Source: Tipula vernalis (Eukaryota; Arthropoda; Insecta; Diptera; Tipulidae). From it: DNA of 64,000 nt. The position numbers and the translations under genes were made by a program. Of the stretch, positions 1 to 11,103 are shown piece by piece. The stretch is taken from assembly GCA_958295665.1 (NCBI GenBank), contig OY282558.1, positions 330,681,106 through 330,745,105 on the forward strand, read 5' to 3'. The notes beneath the pieces are model-generated. The model did not search any database, was not told the origin of the DNA, and saw nothing but the letters and a program-made list of their open reading frames with translations. Position 1 is the stretch's first letter. Each line of letters starts with the position of its first letter.

Positions 1-1828
1 TAATCAATTATATGCTGGGAAGCAGGATTGTTAGCTCGAAGTTGGGGGACTTCACCATCAAGAGGCGAGTAACTAGGGGAACACCGCAGGGGGGGGGGGG
101 GTAAACGTAGTGGTAAACGGGTTACTACAATTGGAGAGAGAGGGTATTGAAGTTATCGCTTACGCAGACGACGTAGCTTTAGCTGTTACCGGGAAATTCC
201 TGGGCACGATTGTAGACGTAATGCAGAATGCGCTTACCATCGTTACGAAATGGGCTGGCAAATGTGGACTTGGTATTAACCCGTCCAAGACAGAGCTGGT
301 ACTCTTCACTAAGAAATACAAAATCCCGGTAGTTGTCCCTCCTACCTTAAATGGCACGAGACTTGCTTTTACTGATAGAGCTAGATATCTGGGCATTATC
401 TTAGACAGTAAGCCTAGTTGGAGGCCCATTATGTTGGAGAGAATAAACAAAGCTACTATAGCTTTGTACTCCTGTAGGAACGCCATTGGTCATAGTCGGG
501 GTCTGAAGCTGGAGCTGGTACATTGGCTCTACACCGCTGCAGTGAGACCTTTACTCATGTACGGGGTGGGTGTTTGGTGGCCAGCTCTGGACAAGGTAAC
601 TTATAAAAGTAGGATTGAGAGGGTGCAAAGAACGCCCTGTATGCTTGTTAGCGGGGCATTGAGGTCGACACCGACAAGTGCCTTAGAGGTTATGTTGCAC
701 CTTCTTCCGGTCGACATTTTTGGCAAACAGATGGCGGCAAATACGGCTGTACGACTTGCAGCCGTCTCTCAGTGGAGGTGTCTTAGTACAGCACACTCTA
801 CTATCGTTAGATCGTTGAAGGATGAGCTGGCGAATCTTGACTACATTAAACCTACTCTAACGCTTCGAGAAGCGATTTCGGACCTCCTTCCCTTCAAGGG
901 AATCCTGGAGGGATAGACCGTTATCGGAAACCGAAGCGTTGCAATTCTTCGCAGATGTCTCCAAGCTACAAATTAAATGTAAACATTTCTATTCGTCTCC
1001 CTGATTACTGCAGCGTATACCAAGCTGAAGTCGTAGCGATTGAGGAGGTCATGACGTGGTTGAAGCATAATGTGGTATCCTCAGATGATATTGCAATATA
1101 TGTGGACAGTCTAGCGGCGATCCGGTCGTTAGAATCGGTGTCTTTGGCGTCACGGGTGGCGTTGAGTTGTCACCCATCTCTAAATGAGATGGGTGAGCAT
1201 TTCAATATCCAGGTAATCTGGGTCCCAGGTCACTCGGGCGTCATGGGGAACTGCAGGGCGGATGAACTTGCTAGGCATGGTACGACTCTCCAAATGCAAC
1301 CGGAAAGGGCAAGTCTGGGCGGAGGCCTATCACAGTGCTGAGACAATCACTTGGGAAGCAGGCGCTATCCTCAGCGGGGGAAAGGTGATCTAACACCCTC
1401 ACCTGTAGAGTTGCAAGACAAGTTTGGCCAAAGCTGGACTTGGGGCACACTAGGGCATTAATATCCCAACGCAGACGTGAATTAAGAACGGTCGTAGGAA
1501 TTCTCACGGGACACTGCCTTTTTGGAGAACATGCAAGAAGGCTGGGTCTGAAGGCAAATGACTTCTGCAGAAGCTGCTTGGACGAAGAGGAGGAAGAGAC
1601 GTTGGTCCACTTCCTTTGCTCGTGTCCAGCATTGGCACTCAGAAGGCACAAACACTTGGGTAAGTTCAGGGTGGACTGCCTCTCACATCTCAAAAACATT
1701 AAAGTGCGGGACAAGTAGCTCGAAATGGTTCCAATAGGGGTAAAGGGGATATATTCTGTGGTATCACAATGGACCGTCATCGGTCTAAGTGTGCCTAAGC
1801 AGCCACTCCAACCTAACTAACCTAACCT
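1..1828 (+). mobile_element. 5'-truncated LINE fragment with RT and RNase H (I/LOA-like)
   Basis: A non-LTR retrotransposon tail enters from the left edge. Positions 110-916 encode the palm and thumb of a reverse transcriptase with the catalytic YADD motif near 160-171, followed by the usual LINE motif RYLGIILD. A second frame at 955-1341 holds an RNase H domain (VDSLAAI, VPGHSGVMGNCRADELA), and a third at 1440-1718 a terminal cysteine/histidine cluster of the CxxC-HFLCSCP type. RNase H after RT is typical of the I, LOA and R1 groups. RT, RNase H and the C-terminal cluster lie in different frames, so the copy is dead. The 3' end runs to about 1828 with a short CCTAA-like tail. The clade is inferred from domain order only. 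Confidence 0.85.
89..101 (+). repeat. 13-G homopolymer in the RT motif B region
   Basis: A run of 13 G residues directly follows the codons for the conserved TPQG motif of the LINE RT. The expected segment after it (about ten residues up to the VVNGLL motif) is missing. Either the element lost it or the assembly is wrong at this run. Confidence 0.8.
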
Positions 1829-4600
1829 AGGTCTGTGACAGATAATACAATTACTTTGACTACCACAGAATTAGAGACACTAATCGAAAATCATTTTAGA
1901 CATTAGCTACAAAAGGCTCAAACATTAGATAGTCCAGGCGCTAGTTCTAGCAATAATGCCAAGGTTAATCGGTTTTATTAAATCGCAGTGTGTCTAGGGT
2001 ATTAGACTGCTGTTTATATGACAGATTTGCCGATATTATTTGTAAAGAGAACGATTTACCGATATTATTTGTAACTCCATACACTATTTACAAAACAGAA
2101 ATTTTACGCAGTTTGAGTGATTCAAACAGAGCTAAACTGTACATAACGTTTTACATGGGCTAACGTTGGAAGATAAGACACACAATTGTTAAATGAAGTT
2201 AAGCTAAATGCTGGCACCTTTTTAATGAAGAATCTATCAAGCAATTATGGATGAGTCGTCTCCCACAGCAGGTGCAATTGATTCTTACAGCATTTGAAAA
2301 CAATGTTACTCTAACTGTTTTAGTTGAAAGAACCGATAATATTATGCAGACTATGTCTCAAACTAATATTTCGGCTACATCAAACACTAATTTTGATTTA
2401 AACCAAATTAATAATTTAGAATCAAGTAAACAAAATTCAGAGAAAAATTCAGGAACGATATCCTTTGTGAAATTCCTACTTTGTTAAGAAATCAGCCTAA
2501 TAGACGCTCGACTTCAAATTCAAAGTCGAATGCAAATTCAAATTCGCATTCAAATCTAAATTCGAATTCAGAACCTGGTTCACCAAATCGTACTAGGTCA
2601 AATCCTCGTTTTCATTTCAATCCAAAATATGACATTCTATTAATCATTTTAAATAATTTAATAAAGCTCACGCATGTTTACTAAACAAAAAAACAGTAAA
2701 ACTCCAATTGAATAGACAGCAGCATCCATACAAGTCTTCGATAATTGCGAGGAGAAATTGTGTCATAGCAACTTTACTTGCACATCATTCGTCTACATCT
2801 AAATTAGCTATTATGGTCGACACATCTGGCACAGCGATCGAGGCTGTGGTTCAGCAGTATGTTGCGGATTCACGGCAGCAGTTCTTTTCAGTACGTTTCA
2901 ATGATAACTACGGCAAAGAAATAGCGCTTATGACAGAGTTGCTTGCGGCTTACTCGGGCATTAAGCATTTCAAATATCTTTTAGAATGTCCTGAGTTCAC
3001 GTTGTTTACCGACCATAAACCTCTCATCTTCGCTTTTAAACAGAATCCAAATAAAGCATCTCCTTGTCAATTTAGACATTTAGATTTCATCGGGCAATTC
3101 ACTACCGATACACAACATATTTCAGGCATTAACAATGTCGTTGCAGACACTCTCTCACACATTAATCAAATTTCTATTCAAGTATTAATTGTGCGGCAAT
3201 AGCAGATGAACAAATCAACGATGAAGAGCTTCGAGAATTATTATCCAGTGGCACAACTTTGGATTTCAAACAGCTCCCACTCTTGTTCAACACAACAAAA
3301 ACTATTTGTTGTGATGTTTCGACAGCTATGCCAAGACCTTTTATTTCAATTAGTTTTCGGAAAGCGGTTTTTGAATCACTTCACAATTTATCCCATCAAG
3401 GATTAAGGGCTCCGTCAAACTTTTAACTGACAAAGTTCAAGAGTTATGGCTCAAAGTTGTATAGCGTGTCAAAAATCAAAAATTTCAAGACACACTAAAT
3501 CTCCGCTCGGCTCTTATAAATTAACGTCACAGCGTTTTCCGAAGTCCATCTAGACATGATCGGTCCATTACCGGTTCCTGAAAATCAACGATACTATGTA
3601 ACATTGATCGATAGATACACGCGATGGGCTGAAGCGGTTCCTGACCACAGTCGCTTTCGTCGTGTACAATACTTGGGTGTCCCGTTTTCGTGTGCCGGAA
3701 TTTATTGTCATGGATCAGTGAGCCAAGTTTGAGTCTCAGCTGTTCAATGAACTGTCTTCTTGATTAGGTTTCACAAGAAGAAGAATAACGAGCTACAATC
3801 CGAAATGCAATGGGATACTACTGGAACGATAGCATCGGATTATAAAAGCAGCCATAATGTTCCATGAACGAACAGATTGGACTGCCATATTGCGTACAAC
3901 CATGCTGAGACATTGCACATCTCTTAACGAATAATTACAAACAAAGCCAGCTGAGTTAGTTTTTGGATGTCCTTTACGAATACCAGGACAATTCCTTGAT
4001 GAAAGTTCAGACAATATCATTCCCTAGACAGAATTCGTACAAAATTTGAAAAGGATTTAGAACCGACACACTTTGTAAAGCTGTACAAGTTCATATTTGG
4101 TAATTAATCGTACGGAAAAATATTTTGATATCGAAATAAATTCAGAAATCAGGAAAATTTCTATTGATAGACTTAAACCCTGCTATCGAGAAAACCATTG
4201 TAATGAACAGTTTCGACAGCAAAATTTTTCTGAACCACCAAAGATTTCGGAAAATATTCAAAATGTTGTATCGATACCTAAAACCAAAAAGAGAGTAGCT
4301 TTTGACTTACATCCTCACTACTTCAAAGCAAACTTTTTCCAAATCAGGTCGCGAAATTAGAAACCCGTTACGTTACGTACAATAGCTAGTTTCGTAAACT
4401 ATTACCGATTTTACACGGGAGGGAGTGTAAATGTATGTATGTAAGTGATATGTATGTAACTGAACACGGTAATTGGAAGTCAGTTTTAGTTGCTTCTTTA
4501 ATAGAAGATACCATTAAAAATGAGAGAGTATGGCAGTTTATTACAACAAATTGAAGTTAATAACTCTATATTAAAAACGTGTAAATAAAAATTATGCCAT
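1829..4600 (+). mobile_element. Degraded CsRn1-type Ty3/gypsy retrotransposon
   Basis: Remnants appear in the order of a Ty3/gypsy element. A Gag-like start lies near 1840-1970 and a Gag core at 2070-2480 (LSDSNRAKL, then LWMSRLPQQVQLIL). RNase H is at 2708-3202 (TDHKPL and the NNVVADTLS motif), integrase pieces at 3540-3960 (GPLPVP, DRYTRWAE), and the integrase C-terminal ISIDRLKPCY motif at 4097-4360. These blocks match the young CsRn1-type element at 36.5-42.9 kb in order and motifs. The sequence GGGAGGGAG at 4417-4425, followed by TGTAAATG, looks like a polypurine tract and the start of a 3' LTR; the LTR end is not clear. RT is largely missing and many stops and frameshifts are present. 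Confidence 0.75.
1968..2002. repeat. Solo copy of a MITE end
   Basis: About 33 bases (core AAATCGCAGTGTGTCTAGG) match the right end of the short inverted-repeat element at 19558-19713. The partner end is not obvious here, so this is a fragment or a badly eroded copy lying inside the old gypsy Gag region. Confidence 0.6.
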
Positions 4601-5514
4601 TAACACAATCAATAAAAAAGTGGGATCGGGCGTCATTATGAGGAAAACAAACCATTCTGAAAGCGTGGCTCTTTCGTATGCGGAAACGGTACAATTGCCC
4701 ATATTTGTGAAATCAAAATAAGATCAGTTTAGTGAAATAACAAAAAATGAGGTGAAAAATACTATAAATTCATAGACAATGTCGGTGTAATTATTAACTG
4801 TGCCAATGATGGTGTAATTATTAACTGTGTAAAGGGTTCGGTGGAAAAAATTTAAAACAAATTAAAGGAAGAGATTGGAAATGATTATGAAATTAACTCT
4901 CCTAAGTTGAAATATCCTAATTTGTTGATAGTGGATATGAGTGATAACATAAGAAAAGAGTAAAAATATGATTATAGACAGTTTTGGTTGAATTGGGAAG
5001 GACTTATGTTTCATTATAAACAATTAGTTGGAGTCTGGTGATTTCCCTTCAATATGGAAGGAATCAACGGTAGTACCTATTGAAAACGTTTCTAATACAA
5101 TTAAATGTGAGGAATTCTCACCAATTAAAATGATATTAACTGAAGCGAAAATCCTGGAAAGGGTGTGGTTTATTTACATTTTAGACAATTTTTGGATGTT
5201 AATCAAATAATATTTGACTTTCAGTCTGGATTTCATCGAAATCACAGCTGTGAAACTCTGGTGAATCTGATGGTATCAAACCGGAAGGATGCTGTTCACA
5301 ACAAAAAAATTATAGTTGCAGTATTTTTGGATTTTTAAAAGACGTTTGAGACAATTGAAAGAACAATTCTTCTTTCAAAACTGAACGAGATGGGAGTAAG
5401 AAACATCAAACCTTCAATGGTTTCTATCATACTTATCGGAGATAAATCAAAGATATGATAACTGTCTCAATAGGAGTACCACAGGGTGCAATATTGGATG
5501 AAGTGTTGTTTCTA

Positions 5515-6826
5515 CTGGGTGACTGACACGAAATGTTACCAACTTCAGACTGTTATTGCTGTCAAACCAGTGATGACAGAGCGTCTAATTTACACTAATG
5601 ACAGTTCATTCCATTGTTTATAAGCGTACAGAAGCATTTTAGTGGGAAATATTCAGAAAAAAAGTTATCCGCAATGGAATTTAAGCGTAATAGTGTGATT
5701 TCTCTATATTTGGCTGGAAAATCACAGCCGCAGATTGTTAACCAGTTAAAACATCTGCATGTGAATAAAATGTTTGTGTAACGCACCATAAATCGTTATA
5801 ACGATACTGGCAGCATTGCAAAACGCTATGGTGGTGGACCGAAACGCGCTGCAACATCGCCGTATATCATTCGGAAGGTGAAGGCCAAACTGGCTCGGAA
5901 TCCGCGCCGTAGCGGCAGAAAAATGGCTCGTGAGGCGAACATTTCGCTCGAACGGATGCAGCACATATTGAAAGATCATCTTGGACTAAAGGCCTTGAAA
6001 TTCCATAAAACGCATGGTCTCACGATGCTCAAAAAAAAGTTAGAGTGGAAAGAGCAAAGGAGTTGTTACGATTGCACGAAAGTGGCGATTTGCCGAATTT
6101 GGTTTCCTCCGATGAGTCACCGTTCGTTATTGAGCAATATGTGAACAAGCAAAACGATCGGATTTACTTGCCCGGCCGTTCTACTGAAAATTTGGACCAA
6201 CGGATTGCCACTCGAAACCAAGCGCCGCCGATATGGTGATGGTTTGGGCCGCTGTAACGGCCGAAAGCCGTTCACCGCTCGATTTTTTGGACCGTGGCAT
6301 CAAGATAAATGCTCAAATTTATCGGGATCATGTGTTGGAGGGAGCGTTGAAGCCTTGGGCACAAAAACATTTCGGCCGCAGAGCCTGGACATTTCAACAG
6401 GACTCGGCGCCGAGTCATAAAGCGCGCGTCAATCAAGATTGGCTGAGAAACAACGTTCCGCGGTTCATTTCCATTGGCCAATGGCCACCAAATTCACCGG
6501 ATGCAAATCCGCTAGATTTCTCGGTTTGGGGTATTTTGAAGAGCAAGGTTGGGACAAAAAAATACCAAAGTGTCGATCATCTCAAGCAAGCGCTTCGACG
6601 GTAATGGGCCAAAATACCGCAGAGCCACATTCGTGCTGCATGCAATAGCTTTGTCGGCCGTTTGAAGGCCATAATCGCGGCTAATGGTGGCCAAATCGAA
6701 AACTGCTAATGCAATTCGAAAATTTAAATATTTGTGAACATTTTTTACTTTGATTCAATAAAATTCATCAAAAAATAAAACTTCTGTGGCGTTTTGTTTT
6801 GGTAACACTTCGTATCAGTCACCCTG
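5515..6826 (+). mobile_element. Full-length mariner element, DD37D type
   Basis: The unit is 1312 bp with matching inverted ends: the left begins CTGGGTGACTGACACGAA and the reverse complement of the right begins CAGGGTGACTGATACGAA, with similarity over about 28 bases. A TA dinucleotide flanks both ends, as expected for Tc1/mariner. The length is typical of a complete mariner. It is inserted in an old LINE RT. Confidence 0.9.
5674..6709 (+). pseudogene. Mariner transposase, inactivated
   Basis: The transposase starts at ATG 5674 and ends at the TAA of 6707-6709. An N-terminal helix-turn-helix region (SVISLYLAGKSQPQI, then GGGPKRAA) is followed by the catalytic domain. The acid residues are visible in SSDES, in QQDSAPSH and in PDANPLD. 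There are 37 residues between the second Asp and the final Asp, so this is the DD37D (maT-like) group rather than DD34D. Breaks seen: an in-frame TAA near 5779, frameshifts near 6040 and 6235, and a TAA at about 6602. It cannot encode an active enzyme. An AATAAA follows near 6757. Confidence 0.88.
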
Positions 6827-7286
6827 TACTATACATAAATGACATTCACAAAGCAGTTGAATGTTCTACAGTCTTCCTTTTGGCGGATGATGCTCTTTTA
6901 TATGTTACTGGTGAAACCATTGAGGGATGTACAAGTAAAATCAGCAATGATCTGGCAAAGATTGATGTGTGGTGTATAATGAATAAAATGAAACTAAGAT
7001 TGACTTGATTTGTGCCACCGGCCACCGCACAAGAAATGTTTTTTTAGAACCAAACAAACCAACGGATGGAACACTCTTTATATTAAGAAATAGAAACGAT
7101 TTTAGGTTAAAAGTGTACAATAATGAAATGGCTTATCCCTTTTTAATAATCTTCACAATAACTTAAAAAATGATACATGTTTAAAAATTAATGAAACAAG
7201 TTTTTATTGTAAAGACAATTTTTGAATGTAATAATTTACGAATTTGTTTAAAAAAATGTAAATTTAATAGTATTTTGTACTAAATA

Positions 7287-7431
7287 AAGTTACAGAGCAT
7301 TAACAATGAAAAAACTTTTTACTCTTGACTTATAGATTTGTATGAATTTCCAACATAATAAAACAAAATGTTTCCTCGTTATCTTGGAAATTCATACAAA
7401 CCTTTAAGTAAAAGGTAAAATATTCTTCCAT
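7287..7431. mobile_element. Hairpin MITE (GAGCATT family), copy 1
   Basis: A fold-back unit with arms including AACTTTTTACT and TTTGTATGAATTTCCAA on one side and TTGGAAATTCATACAAA on the other. The left end GAGCATTAACAATG matches the copy at 28185-28324, so this is a repeated family. Exact ends are approximate. Confidence 0.65.
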
Positions 7432-7523
7432 TTACTGTGTCATCTTCTACAATTAACCAAAAAAATCCATTCTAAATATTTGTAATTCCTTGTTCTGTAT
7501 AACCTCTCCAATTTTAGCCCCGT

Positions 7524-7988
7524 GGGGGGAGCTATTTTAGAATGCGTTACGAAAGTAATAGATTTTTATTTGAAGATTCGCTCGTTTCTTCTTTTAATCA
7601 AATGCGAATACACATTCACTTATTTATATCCACCCGAACTACTTAGGTACAAGAAATCTAAGAAATATTTTGAACGTTTTTTTTTTTTTTTTGTTAAATA
7701 TGGAAGACGTCTGCATCTAACACTTAGGTATCTAATTTAAAAATTTGTTTTTAAAGTAGCAAAGTTTTTTGTGAATACGAACGAATTCGTATGTAAAAGA
7801 TTCGTGTTTGATTTAAAAAAGCACGAACCGCTTTTTGTGAATTCGATTCGAACTTATTCGACTTTTCGAAGAATAAGATTCGTATTTGATTTAAATAAGA
7901 AACGAATGAATCTGACTAGATTCAAATAAGAATTCAACACTTCGAAGACTGGAATACGTATGGATCGGATTCACAAATAGCCTCCCAG
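7524..7988. mobile_element. Fold-back MITE (GGGGAGCTATTT family), copy 1
   Basis: The left end GGGGGGAGCTATTTT and right end ACAAATAGCCTCCC are inverted copies. The interior is rich in GAATTCGATTCGAA-like repeats shared with three neighbouring units. About 465 bp. Confidence 0.6.
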
Positions 7989-8000
7989 TGACACTATTCT

Positions 8001-8161
8001 AGGGGTCTATGTGGGAATTCGATTCGAACGTGATCGAGTCTTCGATTTATTAGATTCCTATTTGAATTGAATCAGATTCATTCGTTTCTTATTTAAATCA
8101 AATATGAATCTTATACATCGAAGACTCGATCACGTTCGAATCGAATTCCAAATAGCCCCCC
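8001..8161. mobile_element. Fold-back MITE (GGGGAGCTATTT family), copy 2
   Basis: Two arms of about 45 bases are nearly perfect inverted copies. Each contains GAATTCGATTCGAACGTGAT and TCGAGTCTTCGAT. A loop of about 70 bases separates them. The right end CAAATAGCCCCCC matches the family ends. Confidence 0.8.
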
Positions 8162-8556
8162 AGGTTTTCCCAGGGAATTGATTTATTGGGATTTTTGGTG
8201 TATTTTAAAAAAAATCGCAACCAAATTTGTAGGGAAAAATAAACAAGAAAATCGCTATTTGAAAAATGGACATTTAGCGGAAACACATTTAAAAAACTAC
8301 ATGCAATGTAGTTTTCATGTGCATGTTCAATACATCTGTTTGATGTCAATTTACATTTTATTTAACATTTGGTGGTGTTTTGTCCAATTTTAATTAATTT
8401 AATGAAATTTTATTTAAAGCAAAAAATGTGCACTTAAATTAGCATTTCGGATACATCCCTAGACTTGCCACCGGTTCCCGTTTTTGATGGGACAGACAAA
8501 TTTATAATTGAATGTTCCTTGACCGAGGTTACTTTGAGCGGGACGTGGTTTATCCT

Positions 8557-8732
8557 GGGGAGCTATTTGGGAATTCGATTCAAACGTAATCGAGTCTTCG
8601 ATGCCCTTTAATATTCGATGTATTAGATTCATATTTGAATTGAATCAGATTCATTCGTTTCTTATTTAAATCAAATATGAATCTTATGCATCGAAGACTC
8701 GGTCACATTCGAATCGAATTCCCAAATAGCCT
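8557..8732. mobile_element. Fold-back MITE (GGGGAGCTATTT family), copy 3
   Basis: The unit runs from GGGGAGCTATTTGGGAATTC to its inverted copy ending CCCAAATAGCC. The interior (ATTGAATCAGATTCATTCG and following) is almost the same as in the copy at 8001-8161, which defines the family. Confidence 0.8.
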
Positions 8733-8856
8733 TGCTGTTTTGGCATCGTTTGCAATAGGTACGTTTCCGTTTATTTTTCAACTTTCCAGAAAAAATGTGT
8801 GATGTCCCGTTTTCCAAAGGTGGTACCTCTAGGGAAAACAAGAATAGTGCCACGGC

Positions 8857-8927
8857 GGGCTTAGCGAATTTACGTATTCAAGTCTTCGAATTATTGGGTT
8901 CTTCGAAATTGAATTCACAAATAGCCC
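8857..8927. mobile_element. Short fold-back MITE, same family, internally deleted
   Basis: A 71-bp unit from GGGCTTAGCGAATT to AATTCACAAATAGCCC with internal inverted TTCGAA arms. It appears to be a shortened relative of the three units to its left. Confidence 0.5.
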
Positions 8928-9200
8928 TGGTTGAGAACAACATTTCTTTAGTAAAACTAGAGGGTTTTGATCTTAAAAACTTGGAAATAGTTTTGTAATT
9001 TTTCGTTAAGGCAACGTCGGTTTGATTCTGATTGATCTATAGATATGTAGGTATTTGAATTGATTACCAAAGTTCATAAAGAAATACTACATTCTGAAAG
9101 CAATTTGGTTTTATTTGGAAGTGAAGTAATGAATATTAAAAGAAAAAAAATTTGTTTAACAATGTATCCACATTACAAAAATCAGATAATAGTTTTTTTT

Positions 9201-9206
9201 TTTATT
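9201..9206 (-). promoter_or_regulatory. Polyadenylation signal for Bx42
   Basis: AATAAA on the minus strand lies 48 bases after the Bx42 stop codon, a normal place for a poly(A) signal. Confidence 0.55.
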
Positions 9207-9253
9207 TACATAAAAAAATCTTGACACGCATGTCCTTCAAAAATTCACAGACA

Positions 9254-10894
9254 TTAATCTCGACGTCGTTTCTTTTCGCGGTCTTTCTGATCCTTAAAAT
9301 CTGTTGGAAATTTGCTAGTATCGTCTTTCCGTTTAGGTGCCTTTTTAGCCATCGTCAAGAACTGATCCAAACCGAATGGATCCTCCTCCTTTTCGAATTG
9401 CACTGGACCTTGACGAGCTGATTGTGTTGATCGGTCGGTACCACTAAACTCTTTGTCGGGTACAAATCGATTTGTATTAACGATACGATCCAAATCACCA
9501 CCGTAAGCTTCTTGATCGACTTGTTTACTGGGTCGGTACAAATGTGTACCGAGAGTACCAGAATCACGCCATGGTTTATCGTAAACATTATAGGCTTCAT
9601 CATCTCCATACCCGGAATCCATTCCTTTGGTAGTATTGAACAAACGTTGATCAAATTGTGTTTCTCCACCTGTGTTAGTTTTGGCAGGCATACCAAGGGC
9701 AATTTGTTCACTGATATCTCGTTCACGTTCACGTTGCAATTTCGAACGCTTGTCGGGTGCTGCTCGAGCAAGATTTCTATCGCGGATCCGTTCCTTATGA
9801 CGTTCAGCGCGAAGTTCATCACGCTCTCTGGAATCACTTGTTGTAACTGTATCGTTTGCTTCTGGAATCCGTAGACCTGCACGCTCTTCACGGGCCCGCT
9901 GAGCCATTTGTCTAAGCATATCTTCTTTCTTTTCCTTTTCTTTCTGTGCCAATTTTTTTTCCAGTTGTGCTCTGGCCTCAACAGCTTCACGTGCTTTACG
10001 ATCAGCAATATATAATGCTTCAGCCATTTTAGCGAACTTTTCATTTATATGTACTTGCTGCAGACCCCTTCCATCGGCTGCGAGACGTTTGTCCAGAGGG
10101 ATCGTATATCCTTTTGCATTTTTCCAGTTTGATATACAAGGTGGTACTTTCCATTCTTTTTGCTCTTTGACGGTTACTTTTCTAGTTGGGGAATGCAAAA
10201 CGGGTGCTGGCGGCGATGGAGGCCCTCGTGGAATCTTTTTATTTATTCTAAATCTAGGTGGTTCCATTGGATCTACTTGTGCTTCCACCATTCTAATAAC
10301 CCGCTGTTTAGCACCTGAATTGAATTGATCGCCCTGTTGTGATGGAGTGTACCGAATATATTGAGCTGGCGCAGATTTTTCCGCATGCCGCACAGGCATT
10401 GCTGCTGCAATTTTAGCGTTTGTTAATTTTTCTAGTGCTTTCCGGGTCTGTTCCGTAACATCACATAACGTTTCATCGTCTGGTTTCTGGAGTTGTTCAG
10501 CATCTTCAGACAGAACTTCAGCAGGTAGTAACTGTGATAAATTTGAATAAACGATTTTGTCCTTCCCATGCCCTTGTCTCGCGATAGCATCGTATTTCAC
10601 TTTTCCAGTTTGGTCAACTTGGACGGCTAACGCATTAGACTTTTTATTCAAATTTTCGGGTGCCCCCATTCCAAGTGGGTATTGTGCCACATGAATTTCA
10701 GGAAACGCTCCACCATCACCATAATCAGCCTCGGTCCGTGGAATCCATCCTTTTCTTTGCCCATATGGTGGTGCAGCTACCTTTGCACTGACAAGTGCTC
10801 CCATTGTGGGTGCTCCTTTTGCCATCATTTTCATTTCATCTTCACGATCCCAAAGCGAATTCGTGGGTGCTGGTAAAATACTTGACAGTGACAT
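9254..10894 (-). CDS. Bx42: Bx42 / SNW1 (SKIP) splicing and transcription cofactor
   Basis: This single-exon gene encodes 546 residues, close to the length known for fly Bx42. The family acts in the nucleus, as a component of the activated spliceosome and as a coregulator of nuclear receptors and Notch targets. The family hallmark SNWKN is seen at residues 255-259, within the SNW block that runs from about residue 170 to 340 (YIRYTPSQQG, MEPPRFRINKKIPRGPPSPP, GYTIPLDKRLAADGRGLQ). The N-terminus (SLPAPTNSLW-like opening, YPLGMG) is conserved; a charged coiled segment around 300-400 (EKKLAQKEKEKKE) precedes the C-terminal basic tail (KDREKKRRRD). The start is ATG at 10892-10894 with stops upstream in frame. 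It is divergent from RanBP3, whose start is 1.9 kb away. The frame is intact. Absence of introns could be natural or mark a retrocopy, but the intact frame and divergent neighbour favour the real gene. Confidence 0.97.
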   Translation of the reverse strand: MSLSSILPAPTNSLWDREDEMKMMAKGAPTMGALVSAKVAAPPYGQRKGWIPRTEADYGDGGAFPEIHVAQYPLGMGAPENLNKKSNALAVQVDQTGKVKYDAIARQGHGKDKIVYSNLSQLLPAEVLSEDAEQLQKPDDETLCDVTEQTRKALEKLTNAKIAAAMPVRHAEKSAPAQYIRYTPSQQGDQFNSGAKQRVIRMVEAQVDPMEPPRFRINKKIPRGPPSPPAPVLHSPTRKVTVKEQKEWKVPPCISNWKNAKGYTIPLDKRLAADGRGLQQVHINEKFAKMAEALYIADRKAREAVEARAQLEKKLAQKEKEKKEDMLRQMAQRAREERAGLRIPEANDTVTTSDSRERDELRAERHKERIRDRNLARAAPDKRSKLQRERERDISEQIALGMPAKTNTGGETQFDQRLFNTTKGMDSGYGDDEAYNVYDKPWRDSGTLGTHLYRPSKQVDQEAYGGDLDRIVNTNRFVPDKEFSGTDRSTQSARQGPVQFEKEEDPFGLDQFLTMAKKAPKRKDDTSKFPTDFKDQKDREKKRRRD

Positions 10895-11103
10895 ATCTTA
10901 GTAATAATTTCAATTCACTACTTTTATTAAAACTTAAATGCAATTATTAATAATTTAATAAAGAATTTAATAAAATGTTAAAAATTTATTAAAACAAAGC
11001 CATCTTTTAATGGAGATGACGATTGACAGGTTTCTATTGGAGATGGATTCAGCGATTTTGTTTAAATGGTATAATTTCTAAATAAGTTCTACGATCCACA
11101 ATG

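Larger units (their letters stand above)
4980..7010 (+). pseudogene. Old LINE reverse transcriptase split by a mariner element
   Basis: Positions 5028-5210 read as the early RT region (FPSIWKESTVVPI), 5215-5345 as the block with FQSGFH and VAVFLDF, and 5455-5513 as GVPQGAILDEVLF. The frame resumes after the mariner at 6828 with YINDIHK and the catalytic block FLLADDALLYV at 6880-6905. The mariner therefore sits between RT motif B and motif C. Several stops and frameshifts show that the LINE is long dead. The clade cannot be assigned from these pieces. Confidence 0.7.

Noticed and set aside
1271..1780. 169-residue minus-strand frame
   Set aside because: It is antisense to the RNase H and cysteine-cluster parts of the LINE and has no recognisable domain.
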